Assembly (NCBI GenBank): GCA_963921825.1
Contig: OY997592.1
Coordinates: forward strand, 66,794,336 to 66,858,335
DNA from: Erodium maritimum
Lineage: Eukaryota; Streptophyta; Magnoliopsida; Geraniales; Geraniaceae
Direction of reading: 5' to 3'
Length of the DNA: 64,000 bases
In this document: positions 1-11,900 of the stretch, piece after piece
Layout: every line of letters begins with the position of its first letter
Numbering within the stretch: position 1 is the stretch's first letter
Notes under the pieces: model-generated
What the model was told of the DNA's origin: nothing
The model's database searches: none
What the model saw: the letters and a program-made list of their open reading frames with translations, nothing else
Made by a program: the position numbers and the translations under genes

Positions 1-492
1 TCACAAACTCTTAAATTCACAAACGCAAACTTCATAATTCGTTATTGTTTAATATTTGAGAAAATATTTCCTGTGGCTCAAGAGAGATTCACCAAAGATA
101 AAAATATCAAATGGGTATCAGAAAATTTGGGGAAATGGGACGACGGAATTAATTTGCGAATCTTTTCGTTTGTCGCAAAGAGATTTTTGCAATGATTACA
201 GAAGATATTGAAATGAAATAGCGAAATGAACACAATGGTTCCGCAAACAAGATGCCTTGTATTCTCAAACTGACGCCATTAATTTGCGAATCTTTTCGTT
301 TGTCGCAAAGAGATTTTTGCAATGATAACAGAAGATATTCAAATGAAATCGCGAAATGAATACAATGTTTCCGCAAACAAGATTCCTTGTATTCTCAAAC
401 TCGTAAATTAACAAACGCAAACTTCATAATTCGTTATTGTTTAATATTTGAGAAAATATTTCGTGTGGCTCGAGAGAGATTTACTAAAGATA
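1..492. repeat. Interleaved direct repeats at the left edge
   Basis: Two kinds of direct repeat alternate. Segment A is at about 8-105 and again at about 395-492 with a few changes. Segment B, starting ATTAATTTGCGAATCTTTTC, is at about 149-275 and again at about 279-405. No coding sequence is supported. The segments contain the TTTGCGAA and CGCAAAC words that mark the rest of this element. Confidence 0.8.
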
Positions 493-729
493 CTGATCGA
501 AAAATGGTGAGATTTGGAAGTGACACTTGTCAAGACACGATTGTATACTTCAAAGAGCCAGTGATTTTTATTTTGAGGATAATTTTATAATTGTTTGAGA
601 ATTTAATACATATGAAATACAAATCGTCAGTTTTGGATAAAACACTTGATATTCTGACCTTGAAAAGTAACTACCTACTAACCCCATTACTTTGTTGAAG
701 ATTACAATAATACCCCCAAGGACCATTGT

Positions 730-737
730 TATAAATA
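730..737 (+). promoter_or_regulatory. TATA box of the small gene at 799
   Basis: TATAAATA lies 69 bases before the ATG at 799, a normal plant spacing once a short 5' leader is allowed. Confidence 0.5.
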
Positions 738-798
738 CCACTAGTGAGTAACTACTTTCACACATCTTTTACTCTTCAACTCAAAAAAAGCAACAGAA

Positions 799-1059
799 AT
801 GGATCTTGAATGGTCTCGCATGGAAGCAGAAGCTGAAGCCAGGCGTTTGGCTTCCATCCACCATTTATGGAAGCTCAAATACACCAAAATCCAATACAAT
901 ATGATGATGATTGATGCGCATATGGTGAAGCTCCTGGCTGAAATAGAAACGGACGAAAACCTTACCTGGAACACAGAAGAAAGAGCTTCGAAAGAACGCA
1001 TGCTTGAGAAACTGAGGGAGTATCAAGAATTCCTCGGGAAAATAACTGTAGATCCCTAA
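799..1059 (+). CDS. Small coiled-coil protein of the MULE (gene A)
   Basis: Intact single-exon reading frame of 86 residues, starting MDLEWSRMEAEAEARR and ending at a TAA. No family is recognised. The product is predicted almost all helical, rich in Glu, Lys, Met and Leu, with two helices split near residue 57 (ENLTWNTEE). A TATA box sits 69 bases upstream. The sequence after the stop (about 1,085-1,175) resembles the sequence after the stop of gene C (about 7,890-7,990), which suggests common origin. The second helix has the same acidic, leucine-spaced layout as genes B and C. It may be an accessory protein of the transposon; that is inference only. Confidence 0.5.
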   Translation: MDLEWSRMEAEAEARRLASIHHLWKLKYTKIQYNMMMIDAHMVKLLAEIETDENLTWNTEERASKERMLEKLREYQEFLGKITVDP

Positions 1060-1677
1060 GCCACATCCAGAAGAAGATTTGTGGTATCTAGTTTTTCATG
1101 CATGTCTTCTTTTATGTTTTTGTTGGGTGTTTCACACACCATCTTTTCGTAATGAATCTATAAATATTCTCAAACTAGATGCTGTATTTTCTCAAACCAT
1201 GCTTTCTGTATTCTCAACATGAGTGACAGTATCCGCAAACAATAACTTATAAATCCTCAACCTAGATATGAAATATCCGCGAACTACTTCGGTAATATCC
1301 GCAAACTTCACATTAAAAATCCGCAAACTAAATGTGAAATACGCAAATAATCTACTCGCTAATAAAATAAAATGTTTCGATTGAACTTTCAAAATTGAAT
1401 CTGGTTCGTCCATTGCGAATAATATATCGACGGTCCTAGATTAGCGCGCGAATTGACCCCAACTTTCTCTATAAAACCTCGAAATTCAAAAACGGAAAGT
1501 TCCTAAACAAGAAATAGGAAATCGAATTAAACACAGAGTTACAATGTCTCTCGAAAATTTCTCTACGATTTTCCAAGGATCAACCCTAGATCGGAGTTTT
1601 CTCGAAGAAATCTAGATCACGGACAAGGTTAAAAGACTCCGATTCTTCGAAACTTGATTCCAAAAACAAAATCTCAT

Positions 1678-1745
1678 ATCGCACCTGAGATCGCACCAGA
1701 GATTGCACCTGAGATCGCACCTGATATCGCACCTGAGATCGTCGA
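1678..1745 (+). repeat. 12-base tandem repeat (ATCGCACCTGAG), about six units
   Basis: Near-perfect 12-base units in series. Read on + they give Ile-Ala-Pro-Glu repeats, but no ATG opens that frame; the ATG at 1544 runs into a TAG after 23 codons. It may lie in the 5' leader or first exon of the transposase gene that follows. Confidence 0.75.
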
Positions 1746-2249
1746 AATCGCAACAGAGGTCGCCGGAGATATTGATTGCTATCGTCGGATTTTAACACAG
1801 CAAACAATACACAAATCGAGATGTCATCTACAATATGTAAGTATAGATCTATTCAACAAAATTGATTTTAATCTACAATCGCTGCAAATTCTAATTTTCC
1901 GTCAACCAAAACGTCATGATCAAGGAGGTTTTTTTATCCGTAAACTAGAATGCCTAGATACTCAAAACAGTATTTTATGTTGTACGATCTTTAGCAACAT
2001 ATAATATTTATTTCTTGTCAAACAATATATAAAATCTCCTCCATGACAAATTCTCAAACTAGGTGTTCAATATCAGCAAACTAACTTGCTTATTTCCGCA
2101 AAGCTTAAATAATCTACTTTGCCTGTTACTATATACTACTGCCTGTATATGAATTTGAGTATATTATAACTATCTGATTCTATGTGTGCTGTATATGCAA
2201 TGAGAAATTATTACATCCTCAAGTTGATCCTTATTTCGATGAATATCAG

Positions 2250-4848
2250 CTGCAGGCACAAACAGTGATTGTACTGCAGAATCAGATCTCCAAAACACTG
2301 TTCTGTTTTCTGCTGGAGGAACCAGGATATACTTGCCATCCTGCCAGCCTGAACGAACCCCGTTTGTAGAAAAGGAATTCAAGACACTGAATAAGGCGAT
2401 AGATTTCTACCAAAATTACGTTAGACTGTCTGGATTCACTACAAGAAGGTCTACCGAGAAGAAGGATAAAACAAACAACATAAAGCTAAAGTACATGGTA
2501 TGCTCCAAACAGGGTGAGATCCCTGAACAAAACAGTCCTCAAATTTCGAAGCCTACAAAAAAGAGGAACAGATTGCTCACAAGAATTAATTGTGAAGCAA
2601 TGATAAGGTTCACATTTGTTTCGGAGGAATTGGGATACAAAGTATCAAAATTTGTTGAAGGTCATAACCACCCTATGGTTGGAGCGGAGCACAGACATGA
2701 GATGAGAGGTAACCGACACATGGAAGGCAACCATGTTGAGTATATGAACTTTTGCGAGAGATCGGGAATAGGTCCCTCAAAGGCACACAGACTAATCAGT
2801 GAAACACGCGGAGGCCCCATCCATGTTGGAGCTTTGAAGCAAGATTTCTACAACTACCACAGGGACTTGAAAGCCTATATTGGAGGAAGTGATGTTCAGA
2901 TAATCCTTGACCAGTTCCGTGACAAGAAGGTAGCCAACAACAAGTTCTACTATGAGTATGATGTTGACCCAAACGGAAGTCTCACTAAACTATTCTGGTG
3001 TGATGAAATAGCTATCAAGAATTACGAGCTTTACGGAGATAATGTTTCCTTTGACACAACTTACAGGACTAACCAGTAAGTATAACTCGTATTCGTTAAT
3101 CCATTGAAAAAGAAATTTTGAACATTATTCTTTATTAACGATTGATGTTTTGTAGGTACTCGATGCCATTTTGTCCGTTTACAGGAGTAGACAACTATGA
3201 CAAATCAGTGACTTTTGGGCTGGGATTGGTAACACATGAGGATATCGAGTCTTTCACTTGGATGTTTAACGCTTTTCTGAAAGCGATGAATGGGAAGCAA
3301 CCAATGTATCTGGTGACAGATCAAGACCCAACAATGAAAGTTGCAATACCAAAAGTCATGACAGAGACTAAGCACAAACTCTGCATGTGGCACATTATGA
3401 ATAAGATTCGTCTTAAGGTCAGTCTCTATAAGAAAATCATATACTCTGTATCCACATCTTGTAATGCTTATTTACACAAAAAGTTTTATTCTTAATATTG
3501 TTCTCATAGTTAACTACTATGCGATGAGTTTATATCTATTCTCAAACTATTATGTCTCTTTTCTCAATCTATGAACACAAAATATCCATACGCCACAGTA
3601 TTGTCAATTTCTATTATTTATTTCTTCGACTTTACAAATCTTACAAAAAATGTTACAGGTGCCTGGAAGTGTAACAAATGATACAGACTTTGAGAAAAGG
3701 TTGGATTCCATAGTATACAACAACTTTATAGGCCCTGATGAGTTTGATGAAGAGTGGGCTAGCATCATTGAAGACTTCAATTTGCAGGACAACACTTGGC
3801 TCAATGGCATATTCGATCTGCGACACAGTTGGATCCCAGCATACCATAGGGATTTCCCAATGGGGTTGTTTATGAGAACAACATCAAGGTCTGAATAGCC
3901 AACCGGGCCTATCAACAACTGACAGATCAGTACCTAAACCTTGTTCACTTAATCTGGCGATGTGGACTGGTGATAGAGAACCAAAGGAGTGAGCATTTCA
4001 GTCTTATGATGCACAGCTACAATTCATATCCGGTGCTGAAGACAAACACGTGGTTTGAAGCGGATGCTTGGACCGTATACACACACACTGTGTTTGCTGA
4101 CATACAAAAGCATATAGTTTACGCTCTCAACCGCTGCAGCTTGCCAGGCATGGATGACACCGCAGATGACACCATTGTCTATAAAGTCAGGGATTCGTCG
4201 ATTATTAAAGATGGTAAGGAATTCATGGTGACTTGGACGATGAGTTCAAACAACTTTGAGTGCAATTGCAACAAGCTTCTAACAACGGGCTATATATGTT
4301 CTCACATATTCTTTGCGCTGCAAAACACAACGTTAAGGAAGATTCCTAGGACGCTGGTAAACCCGAGATGGTGTAAAGACACAAACTTGACAGCTACATT
4401 GTCTTCTAATGGTGTTGCACCTGAAAGTCCTAGTCTGAAGGACGATGAAGTTATGGATGCAGTGAAAACCAGGTTTACTGAAATGATTGGTACAGAAGAT
4501 GCAGCAATTTCAAGTATTCGAGGATTGTTGGACACTCTAAATCGATACATAGTTAAGACGGTGGATGACATAGTGAATGAGAATAGACTCAATAGAACAA
4601 GTTTCATAGCATCGGTGACAGGGATCAAATTACCAGAAATAGTCACTGTCCAGCCACCAAATATCACAAACACCAAGGGCTCTCGCTTGCGATCTGGGAG
4701 TAGAATGATCAGCAATAAAGAAAAGGCAATCAATGCTAGTAACAAGCGAAAACGGCTATGCGCCACATGCCGCACATTGCAAGACCATGACAAAAGGAAC
4801 TGCCCTCTGAATGTGAATAATAAGAAGAAGAAGAATAAGAAGAAGTAG
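2250..4848 (+). pseudogene. FAR1/FHY3-type MULE transposase, frameshifted
   Basis: Exons about 2250-3075, 3156-3417 and 3659-4848, with GT-AG borders. Exon 1 encodes a FAR1 DNA-binding domain (FYQNYVRLSGFTTRR, then the C-C-HNH zinc ligands ending EGHNHPMV) and the start of the MULE DDE domain (VSFDTTYRTN). Exon 2 continues it (LVTDQDPTMKVAI, LCMWHIMNKIR). Exon 3 has MRTTSRSE, then a stop at 3896-3898. The frame resumes one base off at 3898 (ANRAYQQLTDQ), as if one base of a Ser TCA codon had been lost. A SWIM zinc finger follows (CNCNKLLTTGYICSH), then a Cys-rich tail (CATCRTLQDHDKRNC) and a poly-Lys end. Combined length is near 760 residues, normal for the FAR1-related family. The true start and any 5' exon are not clear: the frame before 2250 is closed by a TGA. 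Transposase is the better reading than a domesticated FRS gene because of the ULP partner and the repeat setting. Confidence 0.85.
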
Positions 4849-5027
4849 AAATGATGTATATTTTCAACTGCGGATTTCGTTGTTACAGTTTGCGAATATA
4901 GACAATAAGTTTTGCGAATAAATAAAGACTGTTTGATGATACACTTGTTTGAGTTTTCCGAATTAATAAATTTCATTTCTGCACATGTTTTTATTTATAT
5001 GAAATATAATATAATATATTGTTCACT

Positions 5028-5105
5028 CACAATGCAAGACCATGACACAAGGACCTGCCCCACTGCGTAAGAATAGGAAGAAGAAGTAGACTGATGAAGA
5101 TTATC
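5028..5105 (+). repeat. Duplicated 3' end of the transposase gene
   Basis: This segment repeats, with changes, the end of the coding region and the start of the 3' flank at about 4,780-4,890 (AATGCAAGACCATGACA, the AAGAAG run, then a TAG and ATGATG). It encodes a partial second Cys-rich tail without a frame of its own. Confidence 0.7.
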
Positions 5106-5354
5106 AATTGCAGATTTGGCTTTTCTGTTTGCGGATATAGGTCATTGATTTTGCGGATTTAATAACATATTGTTTGCGAATGTTTCAAATTTCGTTTACT
5201 AAAAAGTATATAATGATTTGAGAATTTACTACTTTCGTTTTGCGTACAAAAGGGAAGTGAAACGGTTTGTGGTAGACCAATCAAATTTTGACAGCGTGGA
5301 AACGTGGGGGAAAATTAATTGCCCCACTAACCCACGATGCCTTACGTGTTCCCC

Positions 5355-5362
5355 TATATATA
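5355..5362 (+). promoter_or_regulatory. TATA box of the small gene at 5429
   Basis: TATATATA, 67 bases before the ATG. The surrounding 130 bases are repeated before the copy at 6241. Confidence 0.5.
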
Positions 5363-5428
5363 CCCAAATACTGTATCCTTCTATTATCATCCCTCAACTC
5401 TTCGAATACCCAATTTTACTCTGAAAAA

Positions 5429-5746
5429 ATGGCGTCGTCAAGCAGCAGGAAGCGTAAAAGCTATGAAGATGAACTCGACGAACGCGAAAGGAAGATGAAG
5501 GAGCAGATCAAGAAGGACAGAAAAGAAAAGCGTGTCATCAAAGACGAGAAGTTCGTGACGAGCTTCAATGGAATCAAGCCTAAGCTTTCTGAGATCGAGC
5601 TTGAGCTTGAAATTTTGGCCATGGATGTTGGCGACGAGCTGTGCGCTGACATGAGCGTCGAAGAGGTGCTTGCAAACACAGCCCTCACCAGGAAGATAAC
5701 CGAAGTGATCATAGCGGTGAACAAGGCTATGAAACTGGTGGTATAG
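5429..5746 (+). CDS. Small basic-tailed helical protein of the MULE (gene B)
   Basis: Intact single-exon frame of 105 residues. The N-terminus MASSSSRKRKSYEDE looks like a nuclear-localisation stretch, followed by a charged coil (about residues 12-36) and a C-terminal helical part with KLSEIELELEILAMDV and RKITEVIIAVNKAMK. No known family is recognised. The gene, promoter included, is tandemly duplicated at about 6,055-6,560. The start MAS-x-RKR is shared with the gene at 7525, so the two are probably related. Start choice: first ATG after the TATA box, and the conserved region between copies begins there. A DNA-binding or adaptor role in transposition is possible but not shown. Confidence 0.55.
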   Translation: MASSSSRKRKSYEDELDERERKMKEQIKKDRKEKRVIKDEKFVTSFNGIKPKLSEIELELEILAMDVGDELCADMSVEEVLANTALTRKITEVIIAVNKAMKLVV

Positions 5747-6166
5747 GGGTAGCAAACCCTATTCTCTTTGATTCCTTTTGTCTGTTCTTAACCAGTTTAA
5801 AGTAATTAAAAAATCGTTTTCCTTAAAATAGTTTATATTTCACTTTCGATTACATATAATTCCGTTATTTATGTTACACGCGAAACAGATTATTAGAATC
5901 AGCAAACCATGATTTCTATATCCGCAAACCAGAATCTATGTTTTCACAAAATTCAGTCCTTAATTATTTACGCGAAACATAATAACAGTATCCGCAAACT
6001 ACAAGATCGTATACGCAAACACCAAGTAAAGAGAAAATACAACTTCGTTATTGCGTACAAAGAGGAAAGTGGACCGGTATGTGGTAGACCAATCAAATAT
6101 TGACAGCGTGGAAACGTGTAGGAGAATTAATTGCTCCACTAACCTACGATGCCCTAGATATTCCCC

Positions 6167-6174
6167 TATATATA
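6167..6174 (+). promoter_or_regulatory. TATA box of the duplicated small gene at 6241
   Basis: TATATATA, 67 bases before the ATG, in sequence nearly identical to the upstream region of the gene at 5429. Confidence 0.45.
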
Positions 6175-6240
6175 CCCAATACTGTATCCTTCTATACTAA
6201 TCTCTCAACTCTTCCTAAAACCAATTTTACTCTGGAAAAA

Positions 6241-6544
6241 ATGTCGTCCTCAAGCAGCAGGAAGCGTAGAATTCGACGAACGCGAAAGGAAGCTAGAGGA
6301 GCAGAATAAGAAGGACAAAAAACAAAAGCGTCTCATCAAGCATGAGGAGTTTTTGATGAAGTTCAAGGTAATAGGGCGTCAGCTTTCTGACATTGAGCTT
6401 GAGCTTGAAATTTTGAGTATGGAAGTAGGCGAACAGCTGTGCACTGACATGAGCTCCGAAGAAGCGATTGCAAACTCAGCCCTGAACAGGAAGATAACCG
6501 AAGTGATTATAGCGGTGTACAAAGCTAAGAAACTAGTGTTATAG
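6241..6544 (+). pseudogene. Duplicate of gene B, broken by a 14-base deletion
   Basis: The copy starts MSSSSSRKR like gene B, then has lost 14 bases relative to it just after AAGCGTA (about 6,268). That puts the ATG frame into a TAA at 6307. The rest of the protein continues in another frame to the TAG at 6542-6544 (DERERKLEEQ, LSDIELELEILSMEV, RKITEVIIAVYKAKK). A shorter product could start at the ATG at 6356 (MKFKVIGRQ). Upstream sequence is also duplicated. Confidence 0.65.
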
Positions 6545-7019
6545 GCATAGCAAGCCCTAGTCTCTTTTGTTTCCCTTTATCTGTTCTTAACCAAATCTTA
6601 TTAATCAATAACAAAATATTTTTCCTTAAATACATTTATATTTCGCTTTCAAATTATGTATGATTCCATGATTTGTGTTACACGCGAAACAGAATATAAC
6701 TATCAGCAAACCATGATATCCATATCCGCAAACCAGAATCTCTGTATTAAAAACTTTAAGTCAATAATAATAGGCATAATAGTAGGCAAATTTATAATAT
6801 TAGCAAACCAATATATATGAATCCGCAAACTACAAGTCCGTATCCGCAAAAAACATGGTAGAGAAAAAAATAATAGTATTAGCAAAACAGGATCTCTGTA
6901 TCCGCAAACTACAAGGCCATATATGACCATTATACGCATCATCGTCTTTATCCTCTTCTTTCTCATCATCGTCATCGTCACTGATGATAATAGGCCAATC
7001 CTCTTTCTATTATGGTGAC

Positions 7020-7400
7020 ATGAAATAATTAAAAAAAAAGGTCTATGATGACATGATTTGTAGGGTTAAAAAATTGATTTAAACTAAACCAAACGGCGGT
7101 GAAAAGACATAACAACGCCTAAATGAGATAAGATCTTGTTGCACTCAAGGAGGATTTTAGTAATGATGTACTGTAGCCGTGGTAACTTAACCGTCAGATT
7201 TTGAAATCATACCATCTAATTTTGGGGAACGATTGACACGTGTCCTCTACAAGATCTTATCGTATCACATTCCGATAGACGTAAATCAGCATTTAGTTTG
7301 AGAAATATGAGTTATTGATTGCGAAAAACATATATATTTTTAGCGGAATCCTTACCAGTAAACTAATCTATATATAATTAGAACTCTACTTTTAACGAAA
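7020..7400. other. Intergenic DNA of the MULE, no gene seen
   Basis: AT-rich spacer between the broken copy of gene B and gene C. It has a GATAAGATCTTG stretch that recurs near 8,248 and no frame worth calling. Confidence 0.5.
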
Positions 7401-7429
7401 TAACGATAATGCCACCGCAAGATTTCAAC

Positions 7430-7437
7430 TATAAATA
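7430..7437 (+). promoter_or_regulatory. TATA box of the small gene at 7525
   Basis: TATAAATA followed by a run of C, 95 bases before the ATG; the same TATAAATACC string is found before gene A. Confidence 0.5.
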
Positions 7438-7524
7438 CCCCCCTATATTTCTTAACCCTAGAACTCTTCTTCAATTTCAAAACCTCTTCTCTAATAACTT
7501 CAAACCACCAGATCTGCAAAAGAG

Positions 7525-7872
7525 ATGGCCTCCAACAGGAAACGCACCAGATCTCAAGGTAACGTTTGCACCGAAGAAGCTGTGGAACGTACCATTGAGG
7601 AACGTTCTAAGAAGATGCGTGAGATGGAGCAAGCGGCTATGGAAACGGCAATGGAGATTCGCAAAGTGAAGTTGGCACTAATCCAGTGCCACTTTTTTCT
7701 GATGGAGGAGAAGGTGGAAAACCTTATCCATGATCTGGAAGTGCTTGACATGAGGAACGGCAATGCAAAGCTTAACGAAGATAGAGACAAGATGATGACG
7801 GCACTGAAACAGATTCAGGATTTATTCAAAACCATGGCCATAGTACAAGACGAAGGCACATCCGGCCCATGA
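7525..7872 (+). CDS. Small basic-tailed coiled-coil protein of the MULE (gene C)
   Basis: Intact single-exon frame of 115 residues. The N-terminus MASNRKRTRSQG is basic and resembles that of gene B. It is followed by a long helix (about residues 17-70, EERSKKMREMEQAAMETAME, EEKVENLIHDLEVL) and a second helix (DRDKMMTALKQIQDLFKTM). No family is recognised. Its 3' flank (TCATGTCAATCGTCTTTT) is repeated at about 8,286-8,400 without a gene, and more loosely after gene A. The start is the first ATG after the TATA box, and the N-terminal match with gene B supports it. Confidence 0.55.
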   Translation: MASNRKRTRSQGNVCTEEAVERTIEERSKKMREMEQAAMETAMEIRKVKLALIQCHFFLMEEKVENLIHDLEVLDMRNGNAKLNEDRDKMMTALKQIQDLFKTMAIVQDEGTSGP

Positions 7873-8285
7873 AGGATGTAATCATATTTTCACTTTTATC
7901 ATGTCAATCGTCTTTTGATGTTTTTGTTTTGGGTTTTGAACACTTGGTTTCTCAATGAAATGGTGATTAGTATCTACCTATTCTACTGTTAAAGTAATCT
8001 ATATAATTTCGCAAAAGAAATATTATGTATTCTCGAAGACGTAGTTTTAATTTCGTAAATCAGAACATGATTGCTCGCAAACGAAAATTATTAAAATGAT
8101 AACATGTTTGCACACAACTAAATATATGATCAAAATACAGACAATAATTAAATTCGCGAAACATAATAACAATATCCGCAAACAACAAGTCTGTATCCGC
8201 AGACAATGATCTCTGCAACCGCAAACTACAAGTCCTTATCCGCAAAACTAAGTGCGATAAGATCTTCTTGCATTCAATTGGGATT

Positions 8286-8400
8286 TTCCGTATTATCATG
8301 TCAATCGTCTTTTTATGTTTTTGTGTTTTGTTTTGAAAACTTAGTTTCTCAGTGAATGTATGACTAGTATCTACTTATCAATATGAAAGTCACCTACATT
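8286..8400 (+). repeat. Orphan copy of the gene C 3' flank
   Basis: Matches about 7,895-7,990 (TCATGTCAATCGTCTTTT, then TTAGTTTCTCAGTGAA and TAGTATCTAC) but has no reading frame in front. It looks like the remnant of a further small-gene copy that was lost. Confidence 0.6.
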
Positions 8401-8910
8401 TAACTCGCAAACGATATTGCATAATCTGAAACAAGGAACCCCACTTTCTTGAACCAAGGATTGACAATTCGCAAAACAGAAAAACAGTTCCGCAAACTAG
8501 ATATTGTATATTCGCAAAACAAAAAACACATAATCTCAAAAAACAGAGGAACCCAGGTTTCGCAAACCAAGGATAGTGTTTCCGCAAAACAGAATACCAA
8601 TACCCGCAAACTAGATACTATGCATTCGCAAAACAGAAAACACATAACCTCAACCAACAACTTGTTTATCCTACAATACAGCATATTCAGAAACAAAAGA
8701 TCTCATAAATTCTGAAAATAGTACACACATTATTCTCAAACAATATAGCATAAATTCTCAACCAAAAAAAATTGTCGTTACTGAAAACAAACACCAGTAA
8801 TCAAAAAGAGTAATTCACTAAGCTTTATGACGTTCGCATGGTAATAAGGCTTTATACTTGACACTAAATTTGAATGTGGCCTTCTTCTTTTTGAAATAAT
8901 CTTTGATATT

Positions 8911-11900
8911 CTACTCAATTCCTGGCCACAGGCTGTTCTTCTCAAATGTGATCAACTTAAAGAGGAATCTTTTCCTCAATAACTCGATTTGTGCAGCCTA
9001 CAAAATCAAAATTTAAAGATCAAATCTATACTCATTGCTATATACTGAAAAAGAAATAATTGTTGGTTTAACTTACATCATTAACGTTCAATTCTCCTGC
9101 CCAATTCCCATTGCCAAGATACGATTCCATGTGCCACATAGCATACACCCCACAATCCATATGATTGTCGTTAGATTCCCATGGTACATGTAACCGATCA
9201 ATCTTACCGTTGAAAATTTTCAGAGCTAGATCTTTATCAGTTTTTGATATGACCTTGCAAATTTTAGACCTCTACGCAAATCAAAAACACCAAAAAAAAA
9301 AATGAATAGATAGACAGTAATCAAACACATACTCAAAGAGAAAAGAATACATACCAATGTATAGTGAATTCTTTCATAACGAAGATCATCATCAACCTTT
9401 CCTTTCACATTGTCAATAATAATTGAATTTCCATTCTTCATATTAATGCATAACAGTGTGAAGTGATTGCTCTTAAAAGCAACTATGAAAACCTGTAGAA
9501 AATATAAAAAATGCATCAGCAAATCAGCAAAACACATATTCACTATCAGCAAACTACATTTTCATTATCAGCAATCCAGGGAAACTGTTCCTCAAACCAG
9601 TGTGCGCATACCAGCAAAACATGTATTCACTTTCGCAAACTTGATAGAAAAGATTCGCAAACAAGAAAATCCATACCCTCAAACCAGATATTGCGTGACT
9701 CAAACAGGTAAACGTTAATTCTCAAGCAAGAGTGCGTATAAACGCAAAACATACAAACCTTACCCGCAACCAACATATTGAATATTCTAAAACCAACTTC
9801 TTCCATGAAAAAGAAGGGAACTCCTTAGTTTCAAATTGGAAATTTTCGTCAAAAGGTTCATCTTTTTTATGTGCCGTAAGCGTAGCCTACAAAATAAAAA
9901 TATTAATAACAAAAACATATTAAAATAATTCAAACTATAAACGTAATCAACAAAGAAATTGCGCAAACTATCCTTACACTAAGATTAGCTGAAAAGAAGA
10001 ACCGGTTAGGTGATGAATCACTCTTGATAGTTTCCAGATGATTCAGATAGTGACACCACCCATTAATGGTTTCCATTTCAATCCATGAATCCTTTTTGAA
10101 AGAAATAAAGCCACCCTTGGTAATATAATTGTCAGAGCACTGAAACATAAATTCCCTGCATTCACAGAGAGAAAAAGCCTATTCACTGTATTTGCAAAAA
10201 TAAAATATCAAAACAAAATAAGGGGAAAAACATATTTTACTTACCAATCCTCGGTTTTGCTTTTATTCAGCACCCAATCTGAAACACAATCCTCAACCTC
10301 CAGAATATCGGACCAATAATCTGTTTGACGATCAACGTACGGAGAACACAGAAATTTAGACGGAGCAATCAAACGAGGTAAAGGTTGTTTTTCTGGGGTT
10401 TCCCTTAATAAAGATGCCTTGCTACATCCAATTGACGTAAAACTATTGCCACTTGCAGCAGGTTTCTTCACAACAGGGGGATTTTTCTTAACACCACCTT
10501 GAGCTTTTTTTTGCTGCAACAGTACGGGGTACTTTCTTCTCGGGGACAGCAGCGGGGCCTTTCTTACCGGGTGCACGAGCGGGAGCTCTCTTCTTCGGTG
10601 GATCAATAATTGAGCCAGGCTCCACATGACCAACACCATCAGTCGACTTCTTAGGAGGATGCATGAGACATTTTTTATCAGGAAGAGGTATGGCAGCAGG
10701 GCGTTGGACTATGGATTCACGCAATTTTGCCATTGCAAGTTCAGGATTCTCGTCAACATTCTCAGAGACCTCTTTCCCACCAATAGAACGATTGATATTT
10801 TGGTCAACTCGTGCAGTAACAATTGGCGGGGGTTGAGTCTTGCAAGCTTGATTAACAGGTGGATCATTGTTGACATTTTTTTCGACAACAATTATATTGA
10901 GTGGCTCGGGTTGCTCTTGAAGTGTCTGAAAAAAGTCATTGACAGACGGAGACCCGTTGACATTTCCTTGACTGCATTCTATAGTAAGTGGGTCTGATTA
11001 CACTGCAAGAGCCAAACAATCATCTTTGTTAACAACATCTGAAGCTTCACGTTCCGCGATTGGATGATCAACAACCATGTCACAAGCTTCCTTCCCAATA
11101 CCATAAGCAACAGAAATAGCGCCAAACTCATCGCCAACACTGTTATTCTTTTCTGGCTCAGTTTATTCTGCAACAATATTATCCACAGGGGCTGCATCAT
11201 TACTTGCGAACAATTTCCGTACCACATTATCGCATTCAGGGCTTGACAATGTAGTGGATCCAGCAGGGCATGGTGAAAGAACATTGGAATGCGATTTTTG
11301 GGGTGGTGAAAGAAGTCTGAACGATGGTGGAGTAACGGCACGAGCAGGTGGCTTCTCTCCTCCTTTGTACCCTTCCCCAACGCATGTTGCTGCTTCAATC
11401 AATTTCTCAATGGTCTCAATAACCCCGGGTAGATTAAACCATGAGTCTTGTGACAGCAACACACTTTGTGTGTCAGGCATGGCATCTTCGGGATTTTTTT
11501 TCCCGGTCAAACCATCAAACAGGGTTGACATTGTCTTGAAACACTCAGTATTGGGATCAGCGATGTGCCCTTCAACCAACAACTGATGCCATTCCAAAAA
11601 ACCTTCTGCAACCTTATTCCCTGCTATTCGAAACCTTTCTGCAATCCTCTGAATACGATAAAAAAAGCATGTTAATGTGATTAAATGCAAACAAATAAAA
11701 CACAGGGTATGCATCAACTACGAAACACATCTTCAAAGCAAAATGCGCATATTTGGACACAATAAACATAGGCACAAATCACATGCAGCAAATACTCAAA
11801 ACTGTTTCGCAAAACAGAGTGCGCATACTCGCAAAACAAAGAATCACTATCAGCAAACTAGGTAAAGCATACACGCAAAACATAAATTCACAATCCGCAA

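Noticed and set aside
1632..2004. Open frame with Ile-Ala-Pro-Glu repeats as a stand-alone gene
   Set aside because: No ATG opens it; the frame starts after a stop and exists because of a 12-base tandem repeat.
4302..4976. 224-codon frame on -
   Set aside because: Antisense shadow of the transposase exon 3, with no independent features.
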